Source of the DNA: Adiantum capillus-veneris
Taxonomy: Eukaryota; Streptophyta; Polypodiopsida; Polypodiales; Pteridaceae
DNA: 64,000 nucleotides
Assembly (NCBI GenBank): GCA_014529385.2
Contig: CM043953.1
Coordinates: 111,232,549-111,296,548, forward strand
Direction of reading: 5' to 3'
The position numbers and the translations under genes were made by a program. A model generated the notes under the pieces. That model saw only the letters and a program-made list of their open reading frames with translations, was not told the origin of the DNA and did not search any database. Of this stretch, positions 10,803-23,200 are shown piece by piece (position 1 is the first letter of the stretch; the number at the start of each line of letters is the position of its first letter).

Positions 10803-12424
10803 ATAGAAGTAAACTAGGACACACAAAGTAAAGTCGGACATTTCCCTTTAAAATTGGACGGCCGAACTTACCTTGCATCTTGTGTGCTCAATTTGTTGTC
10901 GTGTATCCCATCACAAGAGCTTCATTAAAGACCCAGTGGATCCCATCATGAGAGCTTCATTAAAAACCCCGCGCCCTTTAGTGTTGAGGATATGTGCGAG
11001 CAATAGTGTGTATGTGTGTTAAAAATAATAGAATAAATATGCATACATGTGTAGAGTTGTGTCTATTTGTGCACACATGTATAGCCATCATGTTATTCCT
11101 GGTAAAGAGGGACACTTTTAAAGTGTGTGCATAGATAATTTTTGGTATGATACCCAACAATGGGATCATGCCGCTTATAAGAATTGCATCATCATCGTAC
11201 CACACATCATAAGGCCATGAGGTCACTTGGGTTGATAGGTTCTCAAGTCATGTGGAAGGATGCTTCTAAGGAATCTACATGGGAAAGGGAGGAGAAGCCC
11301 TATGGATTCAAAGAGATCTACATCATAGCATATAGCATTTGCAAAAGTTTTCACATTGCATTTCATCATGAAGATGCTCCTTTTTTTTTCCCCCTTTGCA
11401 TGAAACGCTATATAAGAATCTAGAAAGCTCTACTACAAGCCTTACGTATCCCAAAAGGAAGAGCTCAAATATTTCTTGTACACTTAACCCCATGTGGTAG
11501 CTATGATGGTTTCTCTTGTAAAGGTAGATCTTGACCTAAGTGCATTGCTTCATGAGATTGTCTTAGAATTTTGTCCCTTGCTAATACTAAGATTCCATTG
11601 AAGGTAAACCTATTTTTTGTCCAAAGGAGCTAGCTTGGTTGGTTCCAGTGTGGCCAAGCGACCACGAACGTTTATATCATGTTGTACGCGATATGTGCGA
11701 TTTGCTTTAAAAAACGATGTCTTAACTCTTGCCGAAATGGGTTTGGCTTTGTGAGTATTGAACTCAAATCGGAGCAGGGATACTAAGACATGGAAAGGCG
11801 AAACTTTGATTTATCTCCATTGAATTTTGGAAAATTACCAATTTTAGTGAGGTTAGCTGAACTTAGTTAGCCTCAAAAGTTCTGAAATAGAGCATGCTTT
11901 TGGTCATAAAGGGATTGGTCTTTTGCAGACCATAAAACATCTCAAATCTTGAAAAATGGGAGGGTTGCAAGCAACGTCATTTTCCACTTATAAGCTTCAA
12001 CACGAATTGTATGGATAAAAGGGGAAACTGTGTTGACCTTTGAGGATGACGTAACTCTAATATGATGAAAGACACAATGCTTGGAGCAACAATTTACCCT
12101 TCTCTAGGCTACAAACAAAATACCTTTATAGAACCACTTTCCTCTTAACAAAAAGTTTTTCCATGAAAAAAAAAAAAGGTTGGCATGATGTTTGCCAATA
12201 AACAAAAAGTTTCTCATTGAGATCAATTGCGTTTAGGTAAAAGGGTTTTTTTTTTTTTTAACATGTTTTTATACACATGCCATTGGTTAATAGATTGGAA
12301 CCATGTAATCGGTTCCTTCTTGCAATAAGTTGGCACAATTTTGAACACATTTGTTTAAGTGGAATCTACAAAGATGTTGTGGGAAGGCTTGTGAATGAAA
12401 GCAAAGCAAAAGAAAATGTGGTTT

Positions 12425-12426
<2 letters not shown>
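10803..12426. other. No gene recognised
   Basis: Apart from degenerate echoes of the SINE unit to about 10985, this AT-rich stretch shows only short ORFs without recognisable domains, plus short homopolymer runs of A (near 12165) and T (near 12247). Confidence 0.4.
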
Positions 12427-12457
<31 letters not shown>

Positions 12458-12468
12458 CGGGGGGGGGG
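12427..12468 (+). repeat. Poly-G tract (31 G, C, 10 G)
   Basis: An uninterrupted run of 31 G, one C, then 10 G. Glycine-rich or proline-rich ORFs across it are artefacts of the tract. Confidence 0.9.
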
Positions 12469-12724
12469 CAAGCAGGGGTGGATGCACAGGAGGAGGTGGG
12501 ATCACAACAAGACACTGTGCCAGGCAAGGCAAGAGCAGATGACAGACAATCCCTCTTTTGGAGGGGCCAAGGTTAAAAATAACTTGTAAGAGGCAAACTC
12601 ATATCATTGCCACATGCAAAAGTGTCACAAATGCCACCAAAAATTGGAGAGGCTGTGGGAAGGTGGCAAAATGAGGAGGTTTACACACCACCTAGGGTAA
12701 AGACCCCAATAGAAAGCTGCCCCC

Positions 12725-12890
12725 GGAAAGGAGTACATAGCTATCGTCTGCATACGTACAAACTCGCACCACTGATAGGACAATGAAGCACGAGTGGGTG
12801 GGTGGTTTATGGCAATAAACTATGCATCTTAACCGTTGTATGAGGGATTCAAACCCCCGTGGCACAATGGTTGCTTTCATGCCCCTCACA
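12725..12890 (-). repeat. Possible second SINE family member
   Basis: On the minus strand, GGGTTTGAATCCC at about 12845 matches an RNA polymerase III B box, preceded by a tRNA-like GGCATGAAAGCAACCATTGT. A non-coding body follows to about 12725. Only one copy is present in the window, so the boundaries are guesses. Confidence 0.35.
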
Positions 12891-13056
12891 CTTAACACTC
12901 CAATTTTTGATACAGCATTTTGTCGCTATTCTGCGTTTGCATTTCTTTGTCGACATTCAAATTTTTGTTGCATGTAGGGCTCTTGCTCTGCTTTCAAATG
13001 CACCTCTCCAAGGTGAAAACTCTCAAGAATAAATTGAGTCACACTTCTCCTAAATG

Positions 13057-13167
<111 letters not shown>

Positions 13168-13832
13168 CTTGAGCCGATCTTGCTAGACCCCAGAATCATA
13201 TCTGGAAGGTTATGTGGATAGTTTAAATTGATAAATAATTGGAAACCCTAGTGGATATTATATCATATGGAATAGAAGATATTAAATCAAATGGACTATC
13301 ATATATTTTTTTCAATGGGACATATATTTTGAGTTAAAGCAGGGAGTGTTACCAGAATTTCAATCTCAAGCTTGCAAAAGCTAGGAGGTGATTTGAGGCC
13401 ATGCCATGGACTATTTTAGCAATAGGGGTGCTTAAGGATAGCCCATGTAGCTTGCAAAAAAATTTATAAAAAGCCCAATGCTTCTCACTATCTCTTCAGA
13501 CTTGGAGACTCTATCATTTTCTCTCTAGGTTTAGAGAGAGTCTTCTCAAATTCACTAAGAGAGAAAAACTCTAAGTGAACCAATTAAAGTACTTAATTGG
13601 TTAGCTTTAAATTGCATAGATTAGTGATAGAGAAATTAATCTATGATCATTTTTTAATTATGTTAAAAATGAAAAAAGATTAAGCTTTTTGATAACATAA
13701 TTTAAGCCTTGTTTTAATATACATACTCCTCGTATGTGGATCATGGTATTCTATTGCTAGGTGAAACTACACCTTGTTGTTTGATGATGATGCTAGCCAC
13801 CTCACTAGAAAGGCAACAAAGAATCCGTGCTA

Positions 13833-13994
13833 CATACACTAGTCTCTTGCTCATGAAAGGTCAAAGAGTTGTAAAAATTAACTTATGTTTGCCCTCTTAC
13901 GGAGAAGGCATGGCAATTGTCATACACTATTCTCTTGCTCATGAATGGGCAAAGAGTTCTAAAAATAACTTTTGTTTGCTTACGAAGGAGGCAT
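13833..13994 (+). repeat. Diverged tandem duplication, unit about 87 bp
   Basis: The phrase CATACACTAGTCTCTTGCTC at 13833 recurs with changes at 13920, each copy running through CATGAA..CAAAGAGTT to GGCATGGCAA. The copies differ by substitutions and small indels. No coding meaning is evident. Confidence 0.6.
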
Positions 13995-14019
13995 GGCAAC
14001 CTCTCTAGTGTCACTTGGA

Positions 14020-14022
<3 letters not shown>

Positions 14023-14068
<46 letters not shown>

Positions 14069-14073
14069 AGGGG

Positions 14074-14112
<39 letters not shown>
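14023..14112 (+). repeat. (GA)n tract joined to 38 bp poly-G
   Basis: About 22 GA units, then AAGAAGGGGC, then 38 consecutive G (14075-14112). Confidence 0.9.
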
Positions 14113-15113
14113 CGGTCGTGTTGTGCATTCGTAGTAGCTTCTTGAGGTTGGGGAGACTTGTTTTGGTTGTAGGTGGGGGGGTGGGGGAAATGATGAAGGT
14201 GTCGGTGTGAGAAGTTGTGGGTCAATGCAAAATTCTATTGAGGTCAGAGTGTCAGTGGAGATGTCGAGAGAAATGATGCCAACCCTTTCTTTAATTGGGA
14301 TAGCTCTCAATGAGTGATTGTTCCTAGGAATAGAAACATGAGAAATGTTTGTTTCTCCTTGTGCTTAAGCAATGTAGGATGTTTTACTAGTAGCTTGTAC
14401 TACTTTGGTTGGAACCCTTATCTTTCCTATGCATTGCTTGGCTCTCTGGAGGCACCATATAGCATCAGCTCCTGTAATATGGAAATCTCTTTGGAGAGAT
14501 TGATGTGTTCTAAGCTGCCCATTTTCTATGATATCCTTCCATGCCCTAATACGTACCTTGAAACATTTATGAGCCTTTCTATTAACTCCAGCTTTTGCTT
14601 TACCTACAAAGGAACCAAACCAAAAAGAGTCCATGAGAAACGAGAAAAGATTAGAGAAAAAATCCTTAGAAGGTTTCCAGTTGGATTTGATATTGTTCCA
14701 CGCATTCCACATTCTGCATACAAGTTTGGATCCATAGGGAATGAAAGAGATTGGGGAAGGCAGAACCTCTCTGAATTGCAAGTTGGCCCATGCTTTATAA
14801 TTTAGCATCTTGAAGTTGTGCACATCCCTTTTCAGAAGAAGTGCCCAATAGTATCAGAGGTAGTTGCTCTATATATCCATTTTTTTGCCATTTTGACTAC
14901 AAGATATTCCAAATTTAGGATTCCCAACCCTCTTTTGATGTCTTTGGATGATCCACACCTCCTCCCAATAAAAATGATCTTGCCAGAGATAAAACTTGAT
15001 TCAAGCTTGCTACTTGGTTGGACACCAAAACAGGAGAAAAAATATACTAAAGATGGAAGTAAGTAGTGGTTAAGCACAAAAGCTCTTGATGCTACTAAAT
15101 TCTGATGGGTTTG

Positions 15114-16367
15114 TCATTTTTTGATTTTTTGTTTGAATGTTTCAATGACCCAATCCCATTTCTGAGCAAAGGTGATCTTAAAGCCCATTGGAATGCCCAA
15201 AAGCCTGAAGACATGTCCATCTCTGATTTCATTGCATCCAGCTTCTATGATGACATGTGGGACTTGATCTGTGGAGGATTCAAAACCAATCTTGGAGTGA
15301 TTGATCACTGAGCCATTAGCCATACAGAAGGTGTCCAAGCATGTGCAAAAGTGCTCAAAACCAATCTTGGAGTGACTGATCACTGAGCCACTAGTCATAC
15401 AGAAGGTGTCCAAGCATGTGCAAAAGTGCTCAACTATGCCTGCATCATTTGACACCAGTGAGTTTGTATCATCAGCAAACTATTGCAGTACCTGTTCTTT
15501 AGATGTACAGGAATCTTGATGCCCTTCATGAGACCTCTCTCAAGAGCATCCTGCACTAACCAGCCCAGGGAGTCAAAGGAGAATATGGAATATAAGAGAG
15601 GGGCTATTGGGCATCCCTGCCTGATTGATCTTTTCAAAGAAAAGGCATCTGAAAGATCATCATTGACAAAAATTCTTGCACAAGCATTTCCAAAAAGAAT
15701 CTGAATGAACTTGATGAAAGGTCTACATAAACTAATATCAGGAAGATATTGAAAGATGAAGTCCCATTCTATCCTATCATAGGCCTTGTCAAAGTCTATT
15801 TTAAAAAAGATGAAGTCTTGCTCATTGTTGTGCAGATAGTCAATGGTTTCCCACAATGTAATTATGGGTTCAAGTATGAACCTCCCCTTAAAAAAATCCT
15901 TTTTGCTCAGGAAGGATAATCTACTGCATAATAGGACTTAATCTTCTAACTATAGACAAAGAGAAGATTTTGTACACAGAAGTTAGACAGGAGCCTTAGG
16001 CCTCCAATTCCCTAGATCCTCCCTAGCCCCCCTTTTGTGAACGAGCCTAATAACACTAGTGTTCATAGAGGTGGAGAGAGCTCCTACCCTAATGGCCTCA
16101 TTCCATATGGACAAGATATGTTGAACTAGAAAATCTTTATAAATTTTGATAAAATCATTTGGAAGACCATCATTTCTAGGTGATTTTACCATTTTTAAGA
16201 GCATCTATAGCATCTCTTACCTCCCCCTCTGATAGAGGCTGATTTATCCTTTGAGCTACCTGATCAAGGACATATTTTTTTCTTATTCTAGCATTGGTAT
16301 CTCTAGCAGAGGTGATATCAACCCCTCTTTTGGGGGGAGATGAATTCAAAAAAGAAAACTTCAGCAA
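15114..16367 (-). pseudogene. L1 LINE reverse transcriptase remnant
   Basis: The domain reads through KMVKSPRNDGLPNDFIKIY (16195 down), KIDFDKAYDRIEWDFI (about 15800), IRQGCPIAPLLYSIF (about 15630) and, after a frameshift near 15490, the catalytic FADDTNSLV (about 15465). The thumb-like segment after FADD carries an exact-length 75 bp tandem duplication (15282-15431) that repeats 25 residues in frame. Motif spacing matches plant L1 elements. Frameshifts make it non-functional. Confidence 0.75.
15282..15431 (-). repeat. 75 bp in-frame tandem duplication in L1 RT
   Basis: Copies 15282-15356 and 15357-15431 are adjacent and nearly identical (a handful of substitutions). Each encodes HFCTCLDTFCM..GSVI.HSKIGF on the minus strand. 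Confidence 0.9.
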
Positions 16368-16899
16368 CCTTCAAATTTTCAGCAAGAGAATTTACAGCTT
16401 GACCATCTTTATTTCTCAGAAAAGGAATGAAATCCTTTGCCTTTGTCTTTTTCAACAGGTTAAACATGTGCTTATCAGGCCTATCAATTTTGCCAGCCTA
16501 GAAATCTCTTGTCCAATGGATTGAGGCCTTAGAAGATAAGAGCTCTTCATCTCTAAGCTTAGTTTTAAGCTCAACTACTTGGGGGCTAGGAGGGCTTCCA
16601 AGGGGAGAGGCCACTTTCTAGAGAGGTCATCTGGCTCCTTATCATCATTCTTCTACTATCTCTAATGTATCCAGCCTTGATTCTATACTCAGTCAACAAA
16701 TTTTGAGTTTTCTTAACAGCATGATCCCAGGCTTTAAGGGTTGAGGTATTACCAAAAAGCGAGATTGAAAAAATGTTTTTACCTTCTCTCTGACAATGGC
16801 CAAGGTCAGCAATGATTGATCCACATGAGGCCAACTAGCTTATACCAATGTCCAAGGTCAACAGTGATTGATTTACATGAGGCCAACCAGCTTTATACA

Positions 16900-17610
16900 T
16901 GCATAATTCTTCTAGAGATCAACTATGCTAGGAGAATGATCAGAAATCAAAATGGAGTTATCTTTTTTGCAACTCACCTGCCAAAATTCATTCAATATGC
17001 TACTGCTCAGATAAACTTTATCTTGCCTTGCTCCCCTGAAGCAACTTCCATGTTGTTTGTTTGACCAAGTCATGCCAGTTTCTTGTGATATATCAACCAA
17101 GTTCAACTTAGAGACTACATTTTCCCATTTAAGTTTTTCTATACCACTGATGGTTTGTCCAAGTTGGTTTCATCTATCTTAAATAGATTCAACCATATTA
17201 AAATCTCCTACACAAAAACAAGGAGAAGGCAGACTAGATATTTCTTCCCAGATGGAGCCTCTTTCTCCTTATGAATTAGAAGCATATAAACAATTGTGTA
17301 TTCAGAAGGTTTTTCAAGGGTAACAGCTACCCAATGTCTTTTTGAAGAGATATATACCTTTAGAACTTGATTGGCATATTTCTCTGAAAGACCTAATGTT
17401 GCCCCCCGTCTGCCAAAAATGTGACAGGTGGTGAACCATTTATAACCTGCTCCAAGTCTGTGCAAGTTAGAGGACAAGATCTGACTAGAAACTTTCATCT
17501 CCTGAAGTCTTATGAAATCAACTTTAACATTAGATTCCTAAATCCATCTCTTGATGGCTTGGGCCCTAATTGGATATGTCAACCCTTTGCAGTTAAAGGA
17601 CAAAGCTCTA
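16900..17610 (-). pseudogene. L1 LINE endonuclease domain remnant
   Basis: Apurinic/apyrimidinic-type endonuclease that nicks target DNA for L1 insertion. Visible are the N-terminal SFNCKGL and IRLQEMK motifs (near 17600-17500), GRRGATLGLSEKYANQVLKV (17420-17350) and the C-terminal SILISDHSPSIVDL (about 16960-16912), which correspond to the WNVRGL, LQETK and SDHSP motifs of the family. Stops and frame changes interrupt it at several places, so it is inactive. Confidence 0.65.
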
Positions 17611-18190
17611 ATATTTGGACACTTTATTTTTTATTGTTCTTAGAGGGTTTTTCCAGAGAAACTAAGACCCTTGTGGGGTCCTTGGATGGTTATTTTCCTT
17701 TTGGTTGAGACACTGGGTGGAAGTGGAAGCCTCTCTTCCTCAGCTTGTGTCATGAGGATGTCCACTGATTTATCTGGGTCTGTGCTAAGCTGAGATTTAG
17801 CTTTTTTATCTTGTTCTTCGAGCTGTGCCTCAAAAAAATTATCCTCCAACTTTTGCTTGCCTTCATCCTAAGTATTGGGGACAAAAAAGTCTTCTGAGTC
17901 AGAGGATGAGGAGGAAGATAACCCCCTGGCATCTTTCATAAGACTATCTAGAGGGGAGGGAAAATTTTGATGAGGGTGTTTCACTACTTCTTTTGAGAGA
18001 GCAGGGTTTTGAGGTGCATTCTCCCACTCTTCTCCTTCAATTGGACATTGTTCCTAAGCTTTGATGGTTTCTTCTTGATCTTTGGTGTCAGGAAAATTCG
18101 ATGCTCGCAATTGCTAGCAAAGTGAGAACTAGGGCAACAAACAAGATGTAAACCAAGGACATAGCTTGACCCGTACGCACATGGAAGCAA

Positions 18191-18960
18191 ATAGATGGGT
18201 GTAAATCATCTACTTGACCTTCTATGGACAATCACTAACAAGGAAAACCAACTCAAAGCACACTATGTATGCACAAAAGTTATCTTATTTACAATGGCTA
18301 CACTCTTCGAAACAAGACCTAACGTTGTCAAATTGTTATGAAACTCAACGGATGACCTCTATACACCTAAAGGACACTACCCTAAAGTCTCTAGCCCAAA
18401 ACTCACTACCTGTAAACACTTGGTGCAGAAATCACGTATGAAGACAGATCAAAAATTACAGGTCACCGATTCTAGACGTGTTTAAGCCTAATGTGTAGTT
18501 CTACTCGCCGTGAACGCAATGACATATAGCAATCTCTAATCGGATGCACTGTTAGAGAGAAAACTCATCTCAAAGCTCGTGGGAGATCTCTTCGGGAAGA
18601 GACCAAAACCGTGCAAGCTTGGCGTCGACGCGTAGATCTCTCTGTTGTTAACACAATAGTGAAGACACCTTCGCAATGTAGCTTTCGTAGTGCACATAGA
18701 GAGTAGAAGAAGATCACTCACTTTCTCACTCAAAACTTACCGTACACTTAGTTGAGCTCAAAAATTGATTAATTCAAAAAAATTTCCTTAGGGTCACAAA
18801 AATTGGCTTTTATACCTCAGCCTTGGAGGTTCTATCTTATCAAAATCCTCTCCTACTTTCTACCATGGGTTCGGCTAATCTGCATGTTTAGTATATTACA
18901 ATCTGGAAACTATATCCAGTCCCGAAATAATAATTACACTGAGCTTTGCTGAGGCCTGAA
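18191..18960 (-). repeat. LTR-like promoter region, minus strand
   Basis: On the minus strand GAGGTATAAAAGCC near 18820 is a good TATA box, followed by leader-like sequence without long ORFs. A remnant of a Ty3 integrase C-terminus lies just upstream (19170-19330), so this may be the 3' LTR of that decayed element. No LTR partner was aligned. Confidence 0.35.
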
Positions 18961-19169
18961 TAAAATATAGAGTTTGAATTTGAAACATGTTGACTATCAT
19001 TACTTCAGGGTTTGGTCGCATTGCCGCTTTTCCCATTGAAACTCAAATGTGAACCTCCTCCTGAGCTTGTTCAGTGATCTTTTGTCACTTGATTTTGTGT
19101 TCTTTTGCTACATGCATTCTTTCTAAGAGTTCAGTGGTCAATGGCATATTATATTCTCAGAAACGAAAT

Positions 19170-19330
19170 CCATTAATCTAGTTTTTCATTATTTCCCCAT
19201 CTAAGGTGGCCAATTTAACTGCCCTGCTTGGTGGAACACTCTCAATTATGAAAGAACCATGACCCTTTTCTTGAACTTAGGGATGTGTTGCTTCAAAGAA
19301 TAGACCAATACAAGATCTCCTTGCTTGAAG
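19170..19330 (-). pseudogene. Ty3/gypsy integrase C-terminal fragment
   Basis: Minus-strand frames give FKQGDLVLVYSLKQHIPKFK and, after a one-base shift, FIIESVPPSRAVKLATLDGE. These match the GPY/F-type C-terminal region of Ty3/gypsy integrases, in which F..GD.VL precedes the GPF and NG.RLK motifs. Only about 55 residues survive. Confidence 0.55.
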
Positions 19331-20023
19331 ATTTTTGTCAAAAAATGTACTGTTTATGTTTCCTTTTCTAAGCATAGGTCTCCAAGCTACACGGCCATCA
19401 ACTATCACATCTCAAGATGAGACAGATTCAAGACTATAACCTAGGAAGCAAGTGGCTTGACTAGGGCATGTAATCATGCCAAGAGGTTTTCAATCTCTTT
19501 TCTGAACACAATACACTCTGATGAAAATGTCTATGTGCACTTTAACTATGAAAAACTTGATTTTTACCTCTCCGATTCAAGCACACATCCATGTGCAAAA
19601 TCAATAGCAAATCGACTTCAAACAGCACCAAACTTAGTAGACATCATCAAGGCATGGTCAAAACACATCCTGATGGTCAAACCTAAAATCTATTCATAGA
19701 ACAAAATGTGTTTTTCCCAGCAACATATTTGTAGGTCGTCAAATCTGATGTCAGACATGCCTACTAGGTGCTCCAAAGTGCTAAGAATCTAATGCAAATG
19801 ATAAAATCTCAAAGCAACACTAAGATAGTGAGATAAGTCACTTGGAAGGTTGCATAAGCAGACGCTTAAATCTCATGAAATTCTTGAAATGTAGATATCC
19901 ACGCATAGAGCTCAATGAGACTAACACGAAGGTGCTCTCTCAAATGCGATACAATGATCATGTGGTGTGGTGTAAAGAGGTAAAGACACAGCAAAAAGAG
20001 AGAACACACAACATAGAGAGAAA

Positions 20024-20330
20024 ACTTTATTTGCTTAATTTTATTGATAATAATCATGCCTCAAACTTTACAAAAGCTTCCTTTTATATCGTGGATCCGG
20101 GTTTTATGTACAAGGGTTGGATTTACTTCAAGAATAGCACAAATTACAACTCGAGAGCTCTTAATCCCTGATTATTCATGGTTACATAGTGAACAAAGGA
20201 CTAATGGTCTCAGGTAAGATAATTACAATTATTTTTTGAGGCTAAAAAAATCTTCTTAGATGCCTCCTTTTCTTGACTTGGCATCTATTGCTATTGGAAT
20301 CTTCCAACACTCCCCCCTCCTATTTCATGT
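20024..20330 (-). repeat. LTR-like fragment with TATA and poly-A signals, minus strand
   Basis: On the minus strand GATATAAAAGG (about 20080-20090) is a TATA box. AATAAA-type signals follow within about 50 bases (20030-20050), an arrangement seen in compact LTRs. The segment AACACTCCCCCCTCC (20310-20325) resembles a polypurine tract on the other strand. No partner LTR was found. Confidence 0.35.
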
Positions 20331-20431
20331 CGTCCTTGACATGAGTCAAGGCTGAGATGGTGGTCAAATCGCACGTTGATATTGCATTTAGTGACTGGAT
20401 GTCCAGCTCGGTCCTTTTCTGTATTCCTTGA

Positions 20432-20785
20432 CTAACTAAAAAACTTCCTGGGCATGAGGCTCGATGGTGTCTTGTTGATGGAGCTCCATAGCATGGTAGC
20501 TACAAATCTTGCCCGAAGATCATTGACCTCTGGCCCAAAAATGGTTGTATCTAATGTGAAAAACCTCATGTAAAAAGCCTCCTCAAAAGTGCTCATGAAG
20601 TATGAAGGCATAAACATCATACATGCAAAGAACCCATGCAATATCTTCTCATCGAGCTGCTTGCTGAGATCATACACTAAGCCTTTATGCCGCCCCAAGA
20701 AGGACATCCATAGAGTCTCTAAAATCCATGTTTTATGGTACTCATTGATGTAGGCTACCATCATTCGATATATCTTTTGGAGCAT
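20432..20785 (-). CDS. Hypothetical protein ORF (117 aa)
   Basis: Open on the minus strand, rich in Met and aromatic residues (for example KILHGFFACMMFMPSYFMS). I recognise no domain. Its position beside LTR-like sequence suggests part of a retroelement, but this is inference and the ORF could be accidental. Confidence 0.25.
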   Translation of the reverse strand: MLQKIYRMMVAYINEYHKTWILETLWMSFLGRHKGLVYDLSKQLDEKILHGFFACMMFMPSYFMSTFEEAFYMRFFTLDTTIFGPEVNDLRARFVATMLWSSINKTPSSLMPRKFFS

Positions 20786-22009
20786 TTGACAAGATAGATC
20801 TGGTAAGTCTTCATATTGATTTACGGTTGTGGTGAGGGCTCATAGCATGTACTTCTCATTTCATTGTTGTTTGGATTTGGCAACATTGGGTAATTCAGCC
20901 AATTGCGGTGTCACCTTTGCACTATCTTATGCTAGCTCTAGGTTCTAACTCTAGGCACCGGGCAAAAGGTGAAATCTTGTTGGAGTGAAGAAGGTTCTTG
21001 CATCAAGTGGGTCGGCCATTCAAGATACTTGTCGAGCCACGCCCTAAAGAGAGGTTAGTGTATACATACCTGAGCTGTCGACTCACTTACTGAGGAGATT
21101 TCATAATCAATCCTACCTCATATGTGACATGAACCTCGCATCAAAAAACTCTAAAAACAGACATCTTATGGCCAAATTCCATTAGTTTTGTCCGACCAAG
21201 GCTTTTCAACTTAAAAAACCATTTCGGCAAGTTAAGTGACCCTTGCTAAATCTTGATCAAGCAACCTCCAAATTGACTTTTGGAAGTTCTCGTCACTTCA
21301 TAGACTCTTTGTGCCTATATTTTACTTTTCTTGAAATTTTTATATCCTTTTTTGTGTTTTTTGCTTAAACAATCAACAAAAAAAAGAGAAAAATAGCAAA
21401 ATTAATTGAAAAAATCTTTAAAAATAGCTAACATTTTAGAAAAGATTGATTTTTTTAATTAAAAAAATTGTTATTTATTGATGGAATTGCTCTACTTTTT
21501 ATTATTATTCTTAGCAAAAAGCACTTTTATGTACATATTTATACACACGTAAGGGCTCATATCTGGCATTCGTCCTTTACTCTTGATATACTTTATCTTC
21601 TAAGGGTATCAATTCAAAAGTTTTGTAAAAAAGAAAAATCAAACGCAAATTATAGCACAAAAATAAGTAAAACAATCATTTGATCAATAGGTCCGCATTT
21701 AGAATGTCTCTCCTCTCCTAATTGGAGTTCCCCTAAATGATAGTGAGCCATCAGGGTTGTGTTGTGCATGGGCATCAAAGTAGTGCCTTATGCAAGGCCT
21801 TGTAATGTGGCCCTATGTATGCATACCCAATCAATGTATGACAAAGTTTATGTTGTGTGAGAGGTGGATCTTAAGCAAACTTAAGCATTCGGCGACGAGG
21901 TTTACTTGCTGTTGTGTTAATGAGTATTTACCATGTAACAAACGTTATAATTCTATCAAGCGCTTTGGAATTGATGAAGGTTGAAACCACTACTTAGCTT
22001 GAATTTGTG
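20786..22009. other. No gene recognised
   Basis: AT-rich sequence, low complexity around 21340-21470, without identifiable domains or repeat boundaries. Confidence 0.4.
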
Positions 22010-22990
22010 TGTGAATTTTAGGATCCCATACCATTATAGTGGGAGAAGAGGAAGATGTTACACATCTGGAACCTCTTCCATTGACATAATATGAGGAGAA
22101 GATTATTTTTCTACAGAAAGAAGTCATGCCAACCCATTTGATGGTTGATCAAAGGAAGAGAGTAGCATTGAAAACTAACAGGTTAAAAATCTTGTTGGGT
22201 TAGCTTTATTATAGAGCTTTGGGGTGTACTGCTTCGATGTGTCCCAAGACCCAAACAGCAAGTAATTCTAGAAGAGGCCCATGAAGGTATTGCTGAGGAA
22301 TATTTGTATGGTTTGTTGACTGCAAAGGAGTTTGAAGCAAGACTTTAGTGGCCTACAGTTCATGCAGATGCAATGAGGTTTGCATCTCAATGCAATGTCT
22401 ACCAACGGATTGGGCAGCCAACTCATAAGAATAGATTACCATTGAATTTGACTTTGTCACTTGAACCATTCCAAAAGCGGGGATCGAACTTTATAGGTCC
22501 AATCAAACCGGCACTAGAACGATCTCTCAATGCAAACATATTTTGACATGTATAGATTACTGTACAAAGTGGGTTGAAGCTTACCCATTGAAGGAAGATA
22601 ATGCGATTTCAATCATCAAATGTCTGTGCTGAAATGTGTTTTTACAGTTTGGATAACCGATGGAATTGGTTAGTGATCGGGGCATGCATTTCGTAAATAA
22701 AGTGATATGAGAGTTGTTGTGGACTTTCCAGTGTAATCCTTATTATCCACACAAGCAAATGGATTGGCAAAATGCAATAATAAGGTTATTATGCAGAACC
22801 TGTTGACCAAGTTTGTATCTGTAGAACGTGATGATTGGGATTTGAAGCTTCCAACATAATTGTGAGCAAACTAGGGTCATCAACTCATCGCACATTAGTT
22901 CTAATTCAACCCATGAATGCACCACTGCTTTCACTCACACCTTGGAAAAAGGGCATTCGTTATTAATTCGTCGGTCATGCATTGGTTGAT
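22010..22990 (+). pseudogene. Decayed Ty3/gypsy integrase
   Basis: Conceptual reading on the plus strand, with many stops, gives the zinc-binding region (HEGIAEEYLYGLLTAKEFEA, then FASQCNVYQRIGQPTHKN), then LTCIDYCTKWVEAYPLKEDN with the first catalytic Asp and ELVSDRGMHFVNK with the second. The glutamate region is degraded near 22750. No LTRs or other pol domains adjoin it. It is an old fragment of an integrase gene. Confidence 0.65.
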
Positions 22991-23105
22991 CCTTCTAATG
23001 ATCATCATTTTAGCTCCCCAATAAAGTACACATTCATTGCACCTCCAGTGGACCGTTAAAATTATGGCCATGTCTGATTACTTTAGATGCTATCTAAATT
23101 TGGTT

Positions 23106-23170
23106 TTCTTTTGTTCAAACAGATCCATTATCCACTCTATTTTTCTCAAAGTGATACTTTCTTCCCCCTC
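23106..23170 (+). repeat. 65 bp direct repeat, copy 1
   Basis: Near-identical to 24036-24100, both starting TTCTTTTGTTCAAACAGAT and ending CTTTCTTCCCCCTC. This copy is followed at once by GGAGA and a 25 bp poly-G tract; the other is not. Confidence 0.8.
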
Positions 23171-23175
23171 GGAGA

Positions 23176-23200
23176 GGGGGGGGGGGGGGGGGGGGGGGGG
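23176..23200 (+). repeat. Poly-G tract (25 G)
   Basis: Uninterrupted G run directly after direct-repeat copy 1. Confidence 0.9.

Larger units (their letters stand above)
14320..18190 (-). mobile_element. Decayed L1-type LINE
   Basis: Read leftward: ORF1 tail with a C..CP..HFASNC-type knuckle (18190-17984), an acidic linker, endonuclease (about 17610-16900), reverse transcriptase (about 16370-15110), and a C-terminal region typical of plant L1 elements (15077-14365, including RGLGILNLEYLVVKMAKKWI). All parts are broken by stops and frameshifts. The 3' end lies near 14320; no poly-A (poly-T on this strand) tail was recognised there. Confidence 0.75.

Noticed and set aside
12277-12576. Glycine-rich and proline-rich ORFs across the poly-G tract
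   Set aside because: They are translations of a homopolymer run in several frames on both strands.
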